A DNA stretch of 35,379 nucleotides from positions 1-35,379 of the forward strand of contig JAGIBE010000220.1 in assembly GCA_017744495.1 (NCBI GenBank), written 5' to 3'. Position numbers and translations under genes: made by a program. Positions 1-8,743 of the stretch are shown one piece after another. This stretch comes from Caulobacter sp. (lineage in GTDB: Bacteria > Pseudomonadota > Alphaproteobacteria > Caulobacterales > Caulobacteraceae). Each line of letters starts with the position of its first letter. The stretch's first letter is position 1. A model generated the notes under the pieces. It saw only the letters and a program-made list of their open reading frames with translations, made no database searches and was not told where the DNA came from.

Positions 1-756
1 GCGTTGGGTGTGATCCGGACTTTGCTAGAAGCAGGCACGCGGTTGCCGCTCTTCGAGGTGTTTTCGACTGCGCACCTGCAGTTGGCGATGCAGGTTTCTG
101 GCAAGCGACTGATGGACGATCGTTGGGATCGCTATCAATCGATCAAGCGTCATGACTTGGTCGACCCGGGCACGATGCCCGTCGAATGTACGGTTCGAGT
201 GGGCGTGGACGCGGTTGAAGAGCGGCTGTCTGATGTTCGTGCAATCCTGGACTTCTTCGCCGATCGCCTGAAGGTCACCCTCAAGGACCAAGGCAAGCGC
301 CACGACCTCGTCGACGCCGTATTCGCCCTGGGCGACGACGACCTGGTGCGCATCGTTGCCCGCGTCGAGGCGCTGGACGCCTTCCTCAAGACCGACGACG
401 GCAAGAACCTGCTGGCCGGTTACAAGCGTGCGTCCAACATCCTCAAGGCCGAGGAGAAGAAGGGCTGGAAGGGCGAGGGCGAGGCAGAGCTGCTGCCCAA
501 CGCCTCGGAGCCTGAGGTCGCGCTGCACGACGCCCTGCGTTTGGTGCGCGCGCCGCTGGCCAACGCCCTGAAGGCCGAGGACTTCACCGCCGCCATGCAG
601 GAACTGGCTGGCCTGCGCGGCCCGGTCGACGCTTTCCTGGACGGCGTGTTCGTCAATTCGGACGTCGCCGCCGAACGCGACAGCCGCCTCAAGACCCTGG
701 CCGCCGTGCGCGACGCCATGGGCCAGGTGGCGGACTTCTCGCTGATCGGCGGCTAG
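1..756 (+). CDS. glyS: Glycyl-tRNA synthetase beta subunit, C-terminal part (cut by window edge)
   Basis: The reading frame is open from base 1 to a TAG at 754-756, giving 251 codons that begin inside the gene. The sequence matches the C-terminal third of bacterial GlyS: a helical region (FEVFSTAHLQLAM, VEERLSDVRAILDFFADRLK) followed by the DALR-like anticodon-binding helical domain, with the typical end region LRGPVDAFLDGVFVNSDV. GlyS is the large subunit of the alpha2beta2 glycyl-tRNA synthetase, which charges tRNA-Gly in the cytoplasm; the alpha subunit GlyQ should lie upstream, outside the window. The stop is only 9 bases from the convergent stop of the dioxygenase gene, with no obvious terminator between. 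The 5' truncation is a window artefact, not a mutation. Confidence 0.93.
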   Translation, partial: ALGVIRTLLEAGTRLPLFEVFSTAHLQLAMQVSGKRLMDDRWDRYQSIKRHDLVDPGTMPVECTVRVGVDAVEERLSDVRAILDFFADRLKVTLKDQGKRHDLVDAVFALGDDDLVRIVARVEALDAFLKTDDGKNLLAGYKRASNILKAEEKKGWKGEGEAELLPNASEPEVALHDALRLVRAPLANALKAEDFTAAMQELAGLRGPVDAFLDGVFVNSDVAAERDSRLKTLAAVRDAMGQVADFSLIGG

Positions 757-765
757 GACCAACTT

Positions 766-1434
766 CTAAGGGACGAAGACCTCGCTCGTGTCCATCCGCA
801 CGCTGCGGATGGCGCGGGTGGCGTCGTCCTCGGCCCGGTGGCGTTCGGGCACGAAGCTCAGCAGCAGCGAGCGCCGGCGGGCGCCCGAGCGATTCTGCGT
901 CGCCCCGTGCAGCAGGTCGGCGTCGAACACCAGGATGTCGCCGGCCTCGCCCGACAGGGTCTGGGCTAGGGCCTCGTCCGGCTCGCCCATGTCGAGAGGA
1001 CGCGAGACCACGCGGGTGGCCCCATTCTCCGGGGCGTAGGCGTCCAGGAAGATCAGGGCCGAGACGACCTTCCGGCCCGCGCCGTCGCGGTGCAGGGTCT
1101 GGTGGCCGTTGTCCGGCAGCGGCTCGCGGCCCTCGACCTGGCTGAGGAAGAACGGCCCGTCCAGGATCCGCGCCGCCGCGCTCAGCAGGGGCGGGAGCCG
1201 GCAGGTCTCCCGCACGACCGGATCCAGGTCGACCAGGGCATGACGCCAGCCCGCGCCGCGCGCCACGGCCCATTGCTCGGGCGGACCCACCCCGGCGTCG
1301 AAGGCGGCGCGCAGGCTTTCGCGCCAAGCCTCCGGCACGGCGCCCCGCAGCAGCAGGTAGCCGTCGCGGTCGAGGAGGGCGGCGTGCTCCGCGTCCAGCG
1401 GCGCGACCTTGGTGGGGGCGGCGAGATCGGTCAT
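766..1434 (-). CDS. Phytanoyl-CoA dioxygenase (PhyH) family Fe(II)/2-oxoglutarate oxygenase
   Basis: This 222-aa cytoplasmic protein has the PhyH-type double-stranded beta-helix. The Fe(II) triad is visible: H115 and D117 in HRDG, and H176 in DADLLHGATQ, with R186-R188 placed to bind the 2-oxoglutarate carboxylate. Members of this family hydroxylate small molecules or modify metabolites; the substrate cannot be read from the sequence. The protein is somewhat shorter than typical PhyH enzymes (about 250-300 aa) but the core looks complete. It is the last gene of a minus-strand run and lies 44 bases after the hybrid kinase, so cotranscription is plausible. A GCTAGGCT motif about 15 bases before the ATG could be a weak -10 for its own promoter. 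The start is the ATG at 1434; no strong Shine-Dalgarno is seen. Confidence 0.85.
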   Translation of the reverse strand: MTDLAAPTKVAPLDAEHAALLDRDGYLLLRGAVPEAWRESLRAAFDAGVGPPEQWAVARGAGWRHALVDLDPVVRETCRLPPLLSAAARILDGPFFLSQVEGREPLPDNGHQTLHRDGAGRKVVSALIFLDAYAPENGATRVVSRPLDMGEPDEALAQTLSGEAGDILVFDADLLHGATQNRSGARRRSLLLSFVPERHRAEDDATRAIRSVRMDTSEVFVP

Positions 1435-1478
1435 GGGCGGGGGAAGCCTAGCCGCGGACTGCGCGCGACGCCACCCGC

Positions 1479-3191
1479 TCAGGCGTCCGAGGTTTCCCGC
1501 AATCCAGCCAGGACGGTCACCAGGCCTTCGGGGTCGATCGGCTTGGGCTGGACGCCGTCGAAGCCCAGTTGCTTCAGCGCGCGGATGCTGGCGGTCATGA
1601 CGTCCGCCGTGAGGGCCACCACCGGGATGGCGGGGTCGCCCGCCTCGCCGGCGCGGATCGCCGCCAAGGCGGCCGGGCCGTCCATGCGCGGCATGTGGAT
1701 GTCCATCAGCACCGCGTCGAACCGCTGAACCCGCAGGCGGGCCAGGCCGTCGAACCCGTCCTCGGCCGTGGTCACCACGCAGCCGAAGGCCTCCAGCAGG
1801 GTCTGGGCAACGATGCGGTTGGTGGCGTTGTCGTCGACGATCAGCACCCGGAAGCCGGTCAGGTCAAGGTTCGCCGTCGTATCGGCCGGTTTCGGCGCCG
1901 GCGCGCAGCGCGGCAGGCGCAGATCGACGGTGAAGGTCGAGCCCTGACCCTTGCGGCTGTCCACGACGATGTCGCCGCCCATCATCCGCGCCAGGCGCCG
2001 GCAGATGGCCAGGCCCAGACCAGAGCCCCCAAAGCGCCGCGCCACCGAGGCGTCCGCCTGGGTGAAGGCGTCGAACAGTCGAGCTTGGTCGGCTGCCGAC
2101 ATGCCCGAACCGGTATCGGAGACGGCGATCTCCAGCCGGGCCAGCCCGCCGGCTTCGTCAGCCACCCGCACCGCCAGCCGCACCTCGCCGACCTCGGTGA
2201 ACTTCAGGGCGTTGGACAGCAGGTTCATCATGATCTGGCGCAGCCGTGTCGGGTCGCCCAGCAGCCAGGTCGGACCAGCCGGTTCGAGGGCGCACGTCAG
2301 CAGCAGTCCCTTCGCCTCGGCGGCCTGGCTCCAGTGCTCGCCGACCTGCTCGACCTCGGCGGCCAGATCGAACGGCAGGCTTTCCAGGTCCAGCTTGCCG
2401 GCCTCTACCTTGGAGAGGTCCAGGATGTCGTTGAGCAGAGTCAACAGGCCCTCGCCCGAGCGGCGCAGGATGCGCACCTGCTGGGTCTGGCGGGGCGACA
2501 GCCGCTCCATCTCCAGGGCGCGGGCCATGCCGAGCACGCCGGTCATGGGGGTGCGTAATTCGTGGCTCATCAGGGCCAGGAACGAGGACTTGGCCTGGTT
2601 GGCGGCGACGGCCTCGGCGCGCGAGGTCTCCAGCAGTTCGGCCTGACGGCGATTGGCCAAGGTGGCGCGCAGGCTGTAGACCGCCGAGATCACCGCCCCG
2701 AGGGCGACGAAGACCTGCTCCTGGCCCCTGAAGCCCGCGAAGAAGCCGCACAGCACCACCAGCAGCAGGGCCGGCCCGCCGCCCATCATGATGAACATCG
2801 GCTTGGATCGGGAAGCGAAGGCCTGGCCGTGGATCATCTGAGCGATCAGCAGAAGGATCGCCGCCACGCGCATGGCCGCATCGCCCAGGAACCACAGCAG
2901 CAATACATAGGTCCACCAGACGAGATTGGTCCAAGCCACGGCCAGGAAATAGAGCAGGCGCTGGCGAGCGGTGGGACGTCGGCCCTGTCGCTGGGGCGTG
3001 GCGGTGATCCAGGTGGAGATTTCCGCGATCACCATCGCGGCGGTCCAGGGCAGGGTGACCGCCCAGCCAATGTTGACGCCGGCCATGATCACACAGAAGG
3101 CCGAGCCCAGCAGGCGAAGGCCCAGCGTCGGCAGGGAGGTGACCGTGACGGTGTCCATGCCGTCGTCCAGCCAGTTCGAACCCTTCGCCAC
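1479..3191 (-). CDS. Hybrid sensor histidine kinase with membrane N-terminus and C-terminal receiver
   Basis: This 570-aa protein has, in order, about six hydrophobic segments (residues 19-175), a short coiled linker (about 176-200), HisKA with phospho-acceptor H210 in MSHELRTP, HATPase_c with N323/N327 (N box), DTGSG (359-363) and GSGLGLA, and a receiver domain (about 445-565) with acceptor D497 in LMDIHMP and conserved K550. There is no Hpt or output domain, so the phosphoryl group must go to an unlinked Hpt or regulator, as is common for Caulobacter orphan hybrid kinases. The membrane part is not a recognised named sensor domain. The GTG at 3191 was chosen because AGAGGGGG lies about 6 bases upstream; an in-frame ATG at 3158 is the alternative. 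The kinase core is a paralogue of the kinase at 5010-6716, with the monooxygenase gene between them. Confidence 0.92.
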   Translation of the reverse strand: MAKGSNWLDDGMDTVTVTSLPTLGLRLLGSAFCVIMAGVNIGWAVTLPWTAAMVIAEISTWITATPQRQGRRPTARQRLLYFLAVAWTNLVWWTYVLLLWFLGDAAMRVAAILLLIAQMIHGQAFASRSKPMFIMMGGGPALLLVVLCGFFAGFRGQEQVFVALGAVISAVYSLRATLANRRQAELLETSRAEAVAANQAKSSFLALMSHELRTPMTGVLGMARALEMERLSPRQTQQVRILRRSGEGLLTLLNDILDLSKVEAGKLDLESLPFDLAAEVEQVGEHWSQAAEAKGLLLTCALEPAGPTWLLGDPTRLRQIMMNLLSNALKFTEVGEVRLAVRVADEAGGLARLEIAVSDTGSGMSAADQARLFDAFTQADASVARRFGGSGLGLAICRRLARMMGGDIVVDSRKGQGSTFTVDLRLPRCAPAPKPADTTANLDLTGFRVLIVDDNATNRIVAQTLLEAFGCVVTTAEDGFDGLARLRVQRFDAVLMDIHMPRMDGPAALAAIRAGEAGDPAIPVVALTADVMTASIRALKQLGFDGVQPKPIDPEGLVTVLAGLRETSDA

Positions 3192-3282
3192 GCGTTCACC
3201 CCCTCTGCCGACTGGAGGTGTTCAGTCATGGGTGGGACGCGAGGTCAAATTAATTTGCGAAGAGTTCGCACAAAGCTTGGAT

Positions 3283-4920
3283 TCACGACTGTCCGAGCAC
3301 GAATCCCCGATAACCGTCGGCCGCCACCGCGTCGCAGCGGATCTTATAGCCTTCGCCGACATAGGGCATGAACACTCGGGGCTTCCCGGGGATGTTGGCG
3401 CCCATGTACCAGGAGGCCGCGCGGGGGAAGAGGGTCTTGTCGGCCTCGTCGTTGACGTGGGCCACCCAGTCTTCCTGGGCCTGGTTCGTCGCTTCCAGGG
3501 TGGCGGCGTTGGTGGTCCGCACGTGGGCGATGGCGTCCATGATCCAGTCGACGTGCTGCTCGCAGGCGGTCAGGACATTGGTCAGCACCGACGGACTTCC
3601 CGGACCGGTGACGGTGAACAGGTTCGGGAACCCCGCTACGGCCAGGCCGAGATAGGTCTTGGGGCCCTCGGCCCAAGCGTCCCTCAGGCTGTGGCCGTCG
3701 CGGCCGCGGATGTCCATGCGCAACAGGGCCCCGGTCATGGCGTCGAAGCCCAGGGCGCTGACGATCACATCGACGGCGCATTCCCGCTCGGTGGTGCGCA
3801 CCCCGGCCGGCGTGATCGCTTCGATCGGCGTCTCGCGCAGGTCGACGAGCTCGACATTGTCGCGGTTGAAGGTCTCGTAATAGCCGGTGTCGACGCAGGC
3901 CCGCTTGGTCATGATCGGAAAGTCGCGCGGGGTCAGCTTTTCGGCCAGCACCGGGTCCTTGACGATCTGCGCGATCTTGGCCCGCACGAAGTCGCCGGCG
4001 GCCTGGTTGCAGCGCTCGTCGCGCACGATATTGGGGATCTGCACCGCCGAGATCAGGCCCCAGCCGTTCCACAGCTGCTCGACGAGGGCGTTCAGCTCCT
4101 CGTCGCTGGGCGCGTAGTCGGCGGGCGGGATGGGCAGGGGCGGCTGGCCGCTGTGCAGCAACTCGACATACGTTGGGAAGTTGGCGCGGAAACCCGCCAC
4201 CTCCTCGTCGGTCAACGGGGCGTTCAAGGCGGGCAGGCTGTAGTTGGGTGTGCGCTGGAAGACGTAGACTTGATCGGCCTGCTCGGCGATCAGGGGCGTC
4301 GACTGCACCGCCGACGAGCCCGTGCCGATCACCGCCACCCGCTTGCCGGTGAAGTCGACGGGCTCGTGCGGCCACAGGCCCGTGACCAGGATTTCGCCTT
4401 CGAACGTCTCGGCGCCGGGCAGGTCGAGGTCGCGCGGGGCCGATAGGCAGCCGGTGGCCATCACGCAGAACCGCGCGGCGATCTCGTCGCCCCGGTCGGT
4501 GGTCACTCGCCAGAAGCTGGCGGCTTCGTCGAAGACCGCCGAGACCACCCGAGTGTCGAACAGGAAGGACGGTCGCAGGTCGAACTGGTCCGCCACGTGC
4601 TGGGCGTAGGCCAGGATCTCGGGTTGAGTGGCGTATTTCTCGCTCCACCGCCATTGGGCCTGGAGTTCGTCGGAGAAGGTGTAGGAATAGAGCAGGCTGG
4701 GAATGTCGCAGCGGGCGCCGGGATAGCGGTTCCACCACCAAGTGCCGCCGACGTCGCCGGCCGCCTCGATGCCCTGGACCGACAGTCCGGCCTCGCGCAG
4801 CCGGTGGACCATGTAGAGCCCGCCGAAGCCGGCGCCGACGACCACGGCGTCCAGCGGCGCGTGTGAAGGAGTGCGGACGACTTCGCGAGCGGCCGCGCTC
4901 GCGGTCGTTACAGACGCCAT
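3283..4920 (-). CDS. Flavin-containing (Baeyer-Villiger-type) monooxygenase
   Basis: This 545-aa protein matches class B flavoprotein monooxygenases, which use FAD and NADPH to insert oxygen next to a carbonyl. Visible motifs are the FAD Rossmann motif GAGFGG (29-34), GGTWWWNRYPGARCD (58-72), the NADPH Rossmann motif GTGSSA (199-204) and a TKR element containing R340, which aligns with the active-site Arg of PAMO/CHMO-type enzymes. The type I BVMO fingerprint FxGxxxHxxxWP reads FEGEILVTGLWP (173-184), so the usual histidine is Val179. Length is normal. The ATG at 4920 has a textbook GGAGG five bases upstream. The gene lies between two histidine kinase genes (gaps 91 and 89 bp), which suggests inducer sensing, but this is inference. 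Substrate unknown; steroid, cyclic ketone or aromatic ketone oxidation are all possible. Confidence 0.9.
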   Translation of the reverse strand: MASVTTASAAAREVVRTPSHAPLDAVVVGAGFGGLYMVHRLREAGLSVQGIEAAGDVGGTWWWNRYPGARCDIPSLLYSYTFSDELQAQWRWSEKYATQPEILAYAQHVADQFDLRPSFLFDTRVVSAVFDEAASFWRVTTDRGDEIAARFCVMATGCLSAPRDLDLPGAETFEGEILVTGLWPHEPVDFTGKRVAVIGTGSSAVQSTPLIAEQADQVYVFQRTPNYSLPALNAPLTDEEVAGFRANFPTYVELLHSGQPPLPIPPADYAPSDEELNALVEQLWNGWGLISAVQIPNIVRDERCNQAAGDFVRAKIAQIVKDPVLAEKLTPRDFPIMTKRACVDTGYYETFNRDNVELVDLRETPIEAITPAGVRTTERECAVDVIVSALGFDAMTGALLRMDIRGRDGHSLRDAWAEGPKTYLGLAVAGFPNLFTVTGPGSPSVLTNVLTACEQHVDWIMDAIAHVRTTNAATLEATNQAQEDWVAHVNDEADKTLFPRAASWYMGANIPGKPRVFMPYVGEGYKIRCDAVAADGYRGFVLGQS

Positions 4921-5009
4921 GGTTTCCTCCCCGGTTCTTGTTTCGCCCCCGGGGGCGACCGGTGGAGTCGAGGCTATGGAACTGCCCTAGGGTCAGTCCA
5001 TCCCCGTCT

Positions 5010-6716
5010 TCAGCCGCCCACCACGCGCAGGGTGGGACGTTCGGTCCAGGCGCGCTGCAGCGGCACATCGAAGTGGAAGGTCGAGCCTCGGCCCGGGACG
5101 CTGTCGACGCCGATGGCGCCGCCCATCAGGCTGACCAGGTCGTGGCAGATCGCCAGGCCAAGGCCCGAGCCCTCGTGGGCGCGAGTCATCGAGCCGTCGA
5201 TCTGGGAGAAGATCTTGAACAGGCGCGGGCGATGCTCCGGGGCGATGCCTGGCCCGGTGTCGCGCACCTCGAACCGCAGACCGGTCTCTGACGACGACAC
5301 GACGATCCGCACCGAGCCCTGGCGGGTGAACTTCACGGCGTTGGCGACCAGGTTGCCCAGCACCTGGCGCAGGCGGATCGGATCGCCGATCCAGGCGCCT
5401 TGGCATCCCGGCGCGAGCTCGAAGGACAGGGCGATGGCCTTGTTGGCCGCCGCGCCGGAGAACAGGGCGCAGGTGGCTTCGACCAGGACAGCCGGCTCGA
5501 ACGCCTCGGCGCGGAGCCGGATCCCGCCGCTTTCCAGTCGGGCCATGTCGAGGATGTCGTTGAGCAGGGTCAGCAGCGCTTCGCCCGAGTTCCGGATTAC
5601 CTCCAGGCGACGGCGTTGGCGTTCGGGCAGCTGGTCGGCCTCCATGATCTGGGTCATGCCCAGCACGCCGTTCAGCGGGGTGCGGATCTCGTGGCTCATA
5701 TTGGCCAGGAACTGGGTTTTGGCGGCGTTGGCCGCCTCGGCCTCCTCCTTGGCCGCGAACATAGCCCTCTGGCTTGCGGAAAGCTTGGCCAAGGCGTCGG
5801 CGACTCGTAGCAGTAGAACGACCGCCGCGACAGAGAGGGCGATGAAGCCTAAGGCGATCCAAGGCGCGCCGGCCCTCAGCAGGGACATGCCAGGATCGCG
5901 CGGCGGCCAGGTCAATGATCCGATCGGGCGGCCGGAGATGTCGTGCAGGGGCACACTGGAGACGCCGGACACGGTCTCGGCGCTCAGGACCAGGCCATCG
6001 ATGCCCAGATCCCTTTGCAGGCCGCGCGTGTAGCCGGTTCCGACTCGGCGGGCCGTGACGACCACGGCGGGCGGCAAGGATTGGGTGAGCCGGGCCATGC
6101 GCGGCGTTTCGGCGATCACATCCGACACCACCAGCAGATAGACCTCGTCGCCCGAACGGATCAGTCCGCTTTCCGTGGTCGCGTGCTCCAGGCTGGAGTG
6201 TTGGGCCCGATGGAGGGCGGCGGCCTTGGCCGCGACGCGGGCGACCAGCGGCGCGGCGTCGCGCGGCAGGGCGCCGAGGGCGGGCGTCGACACCCGGGCG
6301 CCGGCCAGCGAGCCGTAGATCACCTGGCCCTCGCGCACGACGAAGGTCAGGTCGTGCCCGAAGTACTGGTGGTAATATTCGGCGAAATTGACGTCAGCCC
6401 ACGCCTTGTCGACGGTCGGCCCAATGGCCTGGGCGGCGTCGTCCCAGACAGTGGCCGAGGTCAGGTCGCGGGCCAAGCGGTCGAGGTCGCGCTGGATCGT
6501 GCGCTGGACCAGTTCCAGCTCGTCGCGGCTCTCCATGCGGTCCAGCGAGCGGGCGGCGAACAGCATCAACGCCAGACTGCCCAGCACCGAGACGGCCACC
6601 AAGACGATGCTGGCCCCGACGATCCAGTGGATCGACCTTAGGCCGCGCGCCAGGGAGGGAGGGGCGAGCCACGCCATGCCATAGGCATAGCTCGTTTTTC
6701 GCCTATTGGGCGGCAT
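5010..6716 (-). CDS. CHASE4-domain sensor histidine kinase (non-hybrid)
   Basis: This 568-aa protein has TM1 (about 31-54), a periplasmic region of about 230 residues resembling CHASE4 (ELVQRTIQRDLDRLARD, then SATVWDDAA), TM2 (about 284-304), a short coiled segment, HisKA with H342 in MSHEIRTP, and HATPase_c with N455/N459, DTGPG (486-490) and GSGLGLA. It ends after the kinase domain and carries no receiver. No response regulator gene lies nearby, so its partner is elsewhere or is the receiver of the hybrid kinase at 1479-3191. The start is uncertain: ATG at 6716 is used, while ATG at 6677 (residue 14) is possible; neither has a strong Shine-Dalgarno. Only 39 bases separate it from the upstream chemoreceptor, which favours cotranscription. 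Confidence 0.9.
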   Translation of the reverse strand: MPPNRRKTSYAYGMAWLAPPSLARGLRSIHWIVGASIVLVAVSVLGSLALMLFAARSLDRMESRDELELVQRTIQRDLDRLARDLTSATVWDDAAQAIGPTVDKAWADVNFAEYYHQYFGHDLTFVVREGQVIYGSLAGARVSTPALGALPRDAAPLVARVAAKAAALHRAQHSSLEHATTESGLIRSGDEVYLLVVSDVIAETPRMARLTQSLPPAVVVTARRVGTGYTRGLQRDLGIDGLVLSAETVSGVSSVPLHDISGRPIGSLTWPPRDPGMSLLRAGAPWIALGFIALSVAAVVLLLRVADALAKLSASQRAMFAAKEEAEAANAAKTQFLANMSHEIRTPLNGVLGMTQIMEADQLPERQRRRLEVIRNSGEALLTLLNDILDMARLESGGIRLRAEAFEPAVLVEATCALFSGAAANKAIALSFELAPGCQGAWIGDPIRLRQVLGNLVANAVKFTRQGSVRIVVSSSETGLRFEVRDTGPGIAPEHRPRLFKIFSQIDGSMTRAHEGSGLGLAICHDLVSLMGGAIGVDSVPGRGSTFHFDVPLQRAWTERPTLRVVGG

Positions 6717-6755
6717 ACGCGGCTCTTGGCCGCAGCGACTGTTCAGCCCGCACGG

Positions 6756-8564
6756 TCAGCCCGCCATCCGCATCAGTTCGCGCTCGCCGGCGATCTTGAA
6801 TCGGCCCACCAGCGAGACCAGTTGCGCGGTTTCGCCCTTCAGCGAGTGGGTCGCGGCGGTGGCCTGTTCGACCATGGCGGCGTTCTGCTGCACCACCTGG
6901 TCCATGTGGTTCACGGCGGTGTTGACCTCGGCAAGGCCCGAGGCCTGCTCCTGGCTGGACGAGCTGATCTGGCGCACCAGGTCGTCGATGGCGGCGACGC
7001 GGCCGACGATGCGGTTCAGAGCCTCGCCGGTCTGGCCGACCAGGTCCACGCCCGTTTCGACCTGCTGGGACGAGGTCGAGATCAGGGTCTTGATCTCCTT
7101 GGCCGCCTCGGCCGAACGCTGGGCCAGGGCGCGTACTTCCTGCGCCACGACCGCGAAACCTCGGCCGGCGTCGCCGGCCCGGGCCGCCTCGACGCCGGCG
7201 TTCAAGGCCAGCAGGTTGGTCTGGAAGGCGATCTCGTCGATGACGCCGATGATCTGGGTGATCTGGCGCGACGAGTCCTCGATGGCGTCCATGGCCGCAA
7301 CGGCCTGGCCGACCACCTGGCCCGAGCGCTCGGCGTCGGATCGCGCCGAGGCGACCTCAGTGGTGGCGCGGGCCGCGCCGTCGGCCGTCTGGCGCACGGT
7401 GGCGGCGATCTCGTCGAGGGCGGCGGCGGTCTCTTCCAGACTGGCGGCCTGTTGTTCGGTGCGGCGCGACAAGTCGTTAGAAGCTTGGGCGATTTCCTGG
7501 GTCCCAGACCCGATCTGCGAGGCGACGCCCGAGATCGTGCGGATGGCGGTCTCCAGCCCCTCGGCGGCGGCGTTGAAATCGGTCTTCAGCGCGATGTACT
7601 CGCTGGCCACCTGGGCGGCGATCCGGGTCGACAGGTCGCCGCCGGCTAGGCTGGACAGGCCCCTAGCCATGACGTCGACCACGGCCTTCTGTTCGCGACC
7701 GGCCAGTTCGAAGGCGGCCTCCATGTCGCGCAGCTTGCGGTCCAACTCCTGCTGGAAGCCGGCGGCCTCGGCCTCGAGCCGGGCCCGCTCGATGCCCGAT
7801 TGGCGGAACACTTCCACGCTCTTGGCCATCTCGCCGATCTCGTCAGGGCGTCCGGCGCCCGAGACGGTGATGTCGTTCTGGCCGGCGGCCAGGCGGCGCA
7901 TGTCGCTGGCCAGGTTCAGCACCGGCCGCACGATGGCGGCGCGCGAGATCACGATCAGGATGCCGGCGAAGATCATGCCCGCCACCACCGCGGCGGTCAT
8001 CAGGATTTCCGAAAACCGGGCCAGGTTGTTGGCGCGGGCGGCGGCGGCGTTCGAGGCCGCCTCGATCTTGTCGGACGCCTGGCTCATCGCGCCTTCCAGC
8101 GTCGAGAACTGCTTCATGAAGTCCGGCATGGCGGCGGCGGCCTGGGTGCGATCCGTGGCGGCCAGGTCGACCATGTGCTCGGCCGACTTGATGTAGGTGT
8201 CGAGCGGCGCCTTGACCTCGGCCAGTGCGGTGCGGCTGGCGGGATCGGTGGCCAAAGCGTCGTTGTCGGCGATGGCCTTGCGGAAATTGGCGACGTGGGC
8301 GTCCAGGTCCTTGCGGGTATCCGCGATATTGGAGCCCGAACCGGCGTCGTCCGACAACTGGCTCGACAGGACGTCGGCGCGCAGGGCGTCGTGCATCATG
8401 TCGGCTTCCATGTGGTTGCGCAGCACCGAGGCGGACACGTTGGCGTCGCGCAGAGCGCCGTCCAGTCGCGTCGTGGACCACAGGCCCGCGCCCGCGCTGG
8501 CGGTGCACAGCACCATGACGGCCGCGCCCGCGCCTATCACCTTGTGATTGATTGTACGAAGCAT
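6756..8564 (-). CDS. Methyl-accepting chemotaxis protein
   Basis: This 602-aa transmembrane chemoreceptor has TM1 (about 8-30), a helical periplasmic sensor (31-185, possibly a four-helix bundle), TM2 (186-208), HAMP (about 207-262), a second HAMP-like stretch (about 292-345) and a long MA signalling domain. The hairpin tip contains FQTNLLALNAGVEAARAG (447-464), which docks CheA/CheW. The C-terminus (RELMRMAG) has no NWETF-like CheR/CheB pentapeptide. The ligand is not predictable. The ATG at 8564 follows GAGGGCGG, a reasonable Shine-Dalgarno. It is the first gene of the five-gene minus-strand run and diverges from the porin gene. Its cytoplasmic part is very close to that of the receptor at 18092-19921, while the periplasmic parts differ. 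Confidence 0.95.
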   Translation of the reverse strand: MLRTINHKVIGAGAAVMVLCTASAGAGLWSTTRLDGALRDANVSASVLRNHMEADMMHDALRADVLSSQLSDDAGSGSNIADTRKDLDAHVANFRKAIADNDALATDPASRTALAEVKAPLDTYIKSAEHMVDLAATDRTQAAAAMPDFMKQFSTLEGAMSQASDKIEAASNAAAARANNLARFSEILMTAAVVAGMIFAGILIVISRAAIVRPVLNLASDMRRLAAGQNDITVSGAGRPDEIGEMAKSVEVFRQSGIERARLEAEAAGFQQELDRKLRDMEAAFELAGREQKAVVDVMARGLSSLAGGDLSTRIAAQVASEYIALKTDFNAAAEGLETAIRTISGVASQIGSGTQEIAQASNDLSRRTEQQAASLEETAAALDEIAATVRQTADGAARATTEVASARSDAERSGQVVGQAVAAMDAIEDSSRQITQIIGVIDEIAFQTNLLALNAGVEAARAGDAGRGFAVVAQEVRALAQRSAEAAKEIKTLISTSSQQVETGVDLVGQTGEALNRIVGRVAAIDDLVRQISSSSQEQASGLAEVNTAVNHMDQVVQQNAAMVEQATAATHSLKGETAQLVSLVGRFKIAGERELMRMAG

Positions 8565-8743
8565 AGCCGCCCTCGCGCACCGTTTAGATTTGGCCAGCTT
8601 CTAACAATGAGGTTAACGGCGTCTTCGCCCTTCACGTTCGGGGTCTGAAATCCCTGGCCTGAGGCAAAAGGCCGCGCCTTCGAAACTTTAATGGGTGCTT
8701 CAAGCCGAGCCGGTACTTGTCTTCGTGTTGATGGGGCAAGGTC

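Noticed and set aside
2971..4446. 491-codon plus-strand frame opposite the monooxygenase
   Set aside because: Antisense shadow rich in Gly/Val/Asp/Arg; the opposite strand encodes a full BVMO with a strong ribosome site.
8580..8620. CtrA binding site upstream of the first chemoreceptor
   Set aside because: Minus strand reads TTAACCTCATTGTTAG; the second half-site is imperfect and the spacing is off by one, so it is only a partial match.
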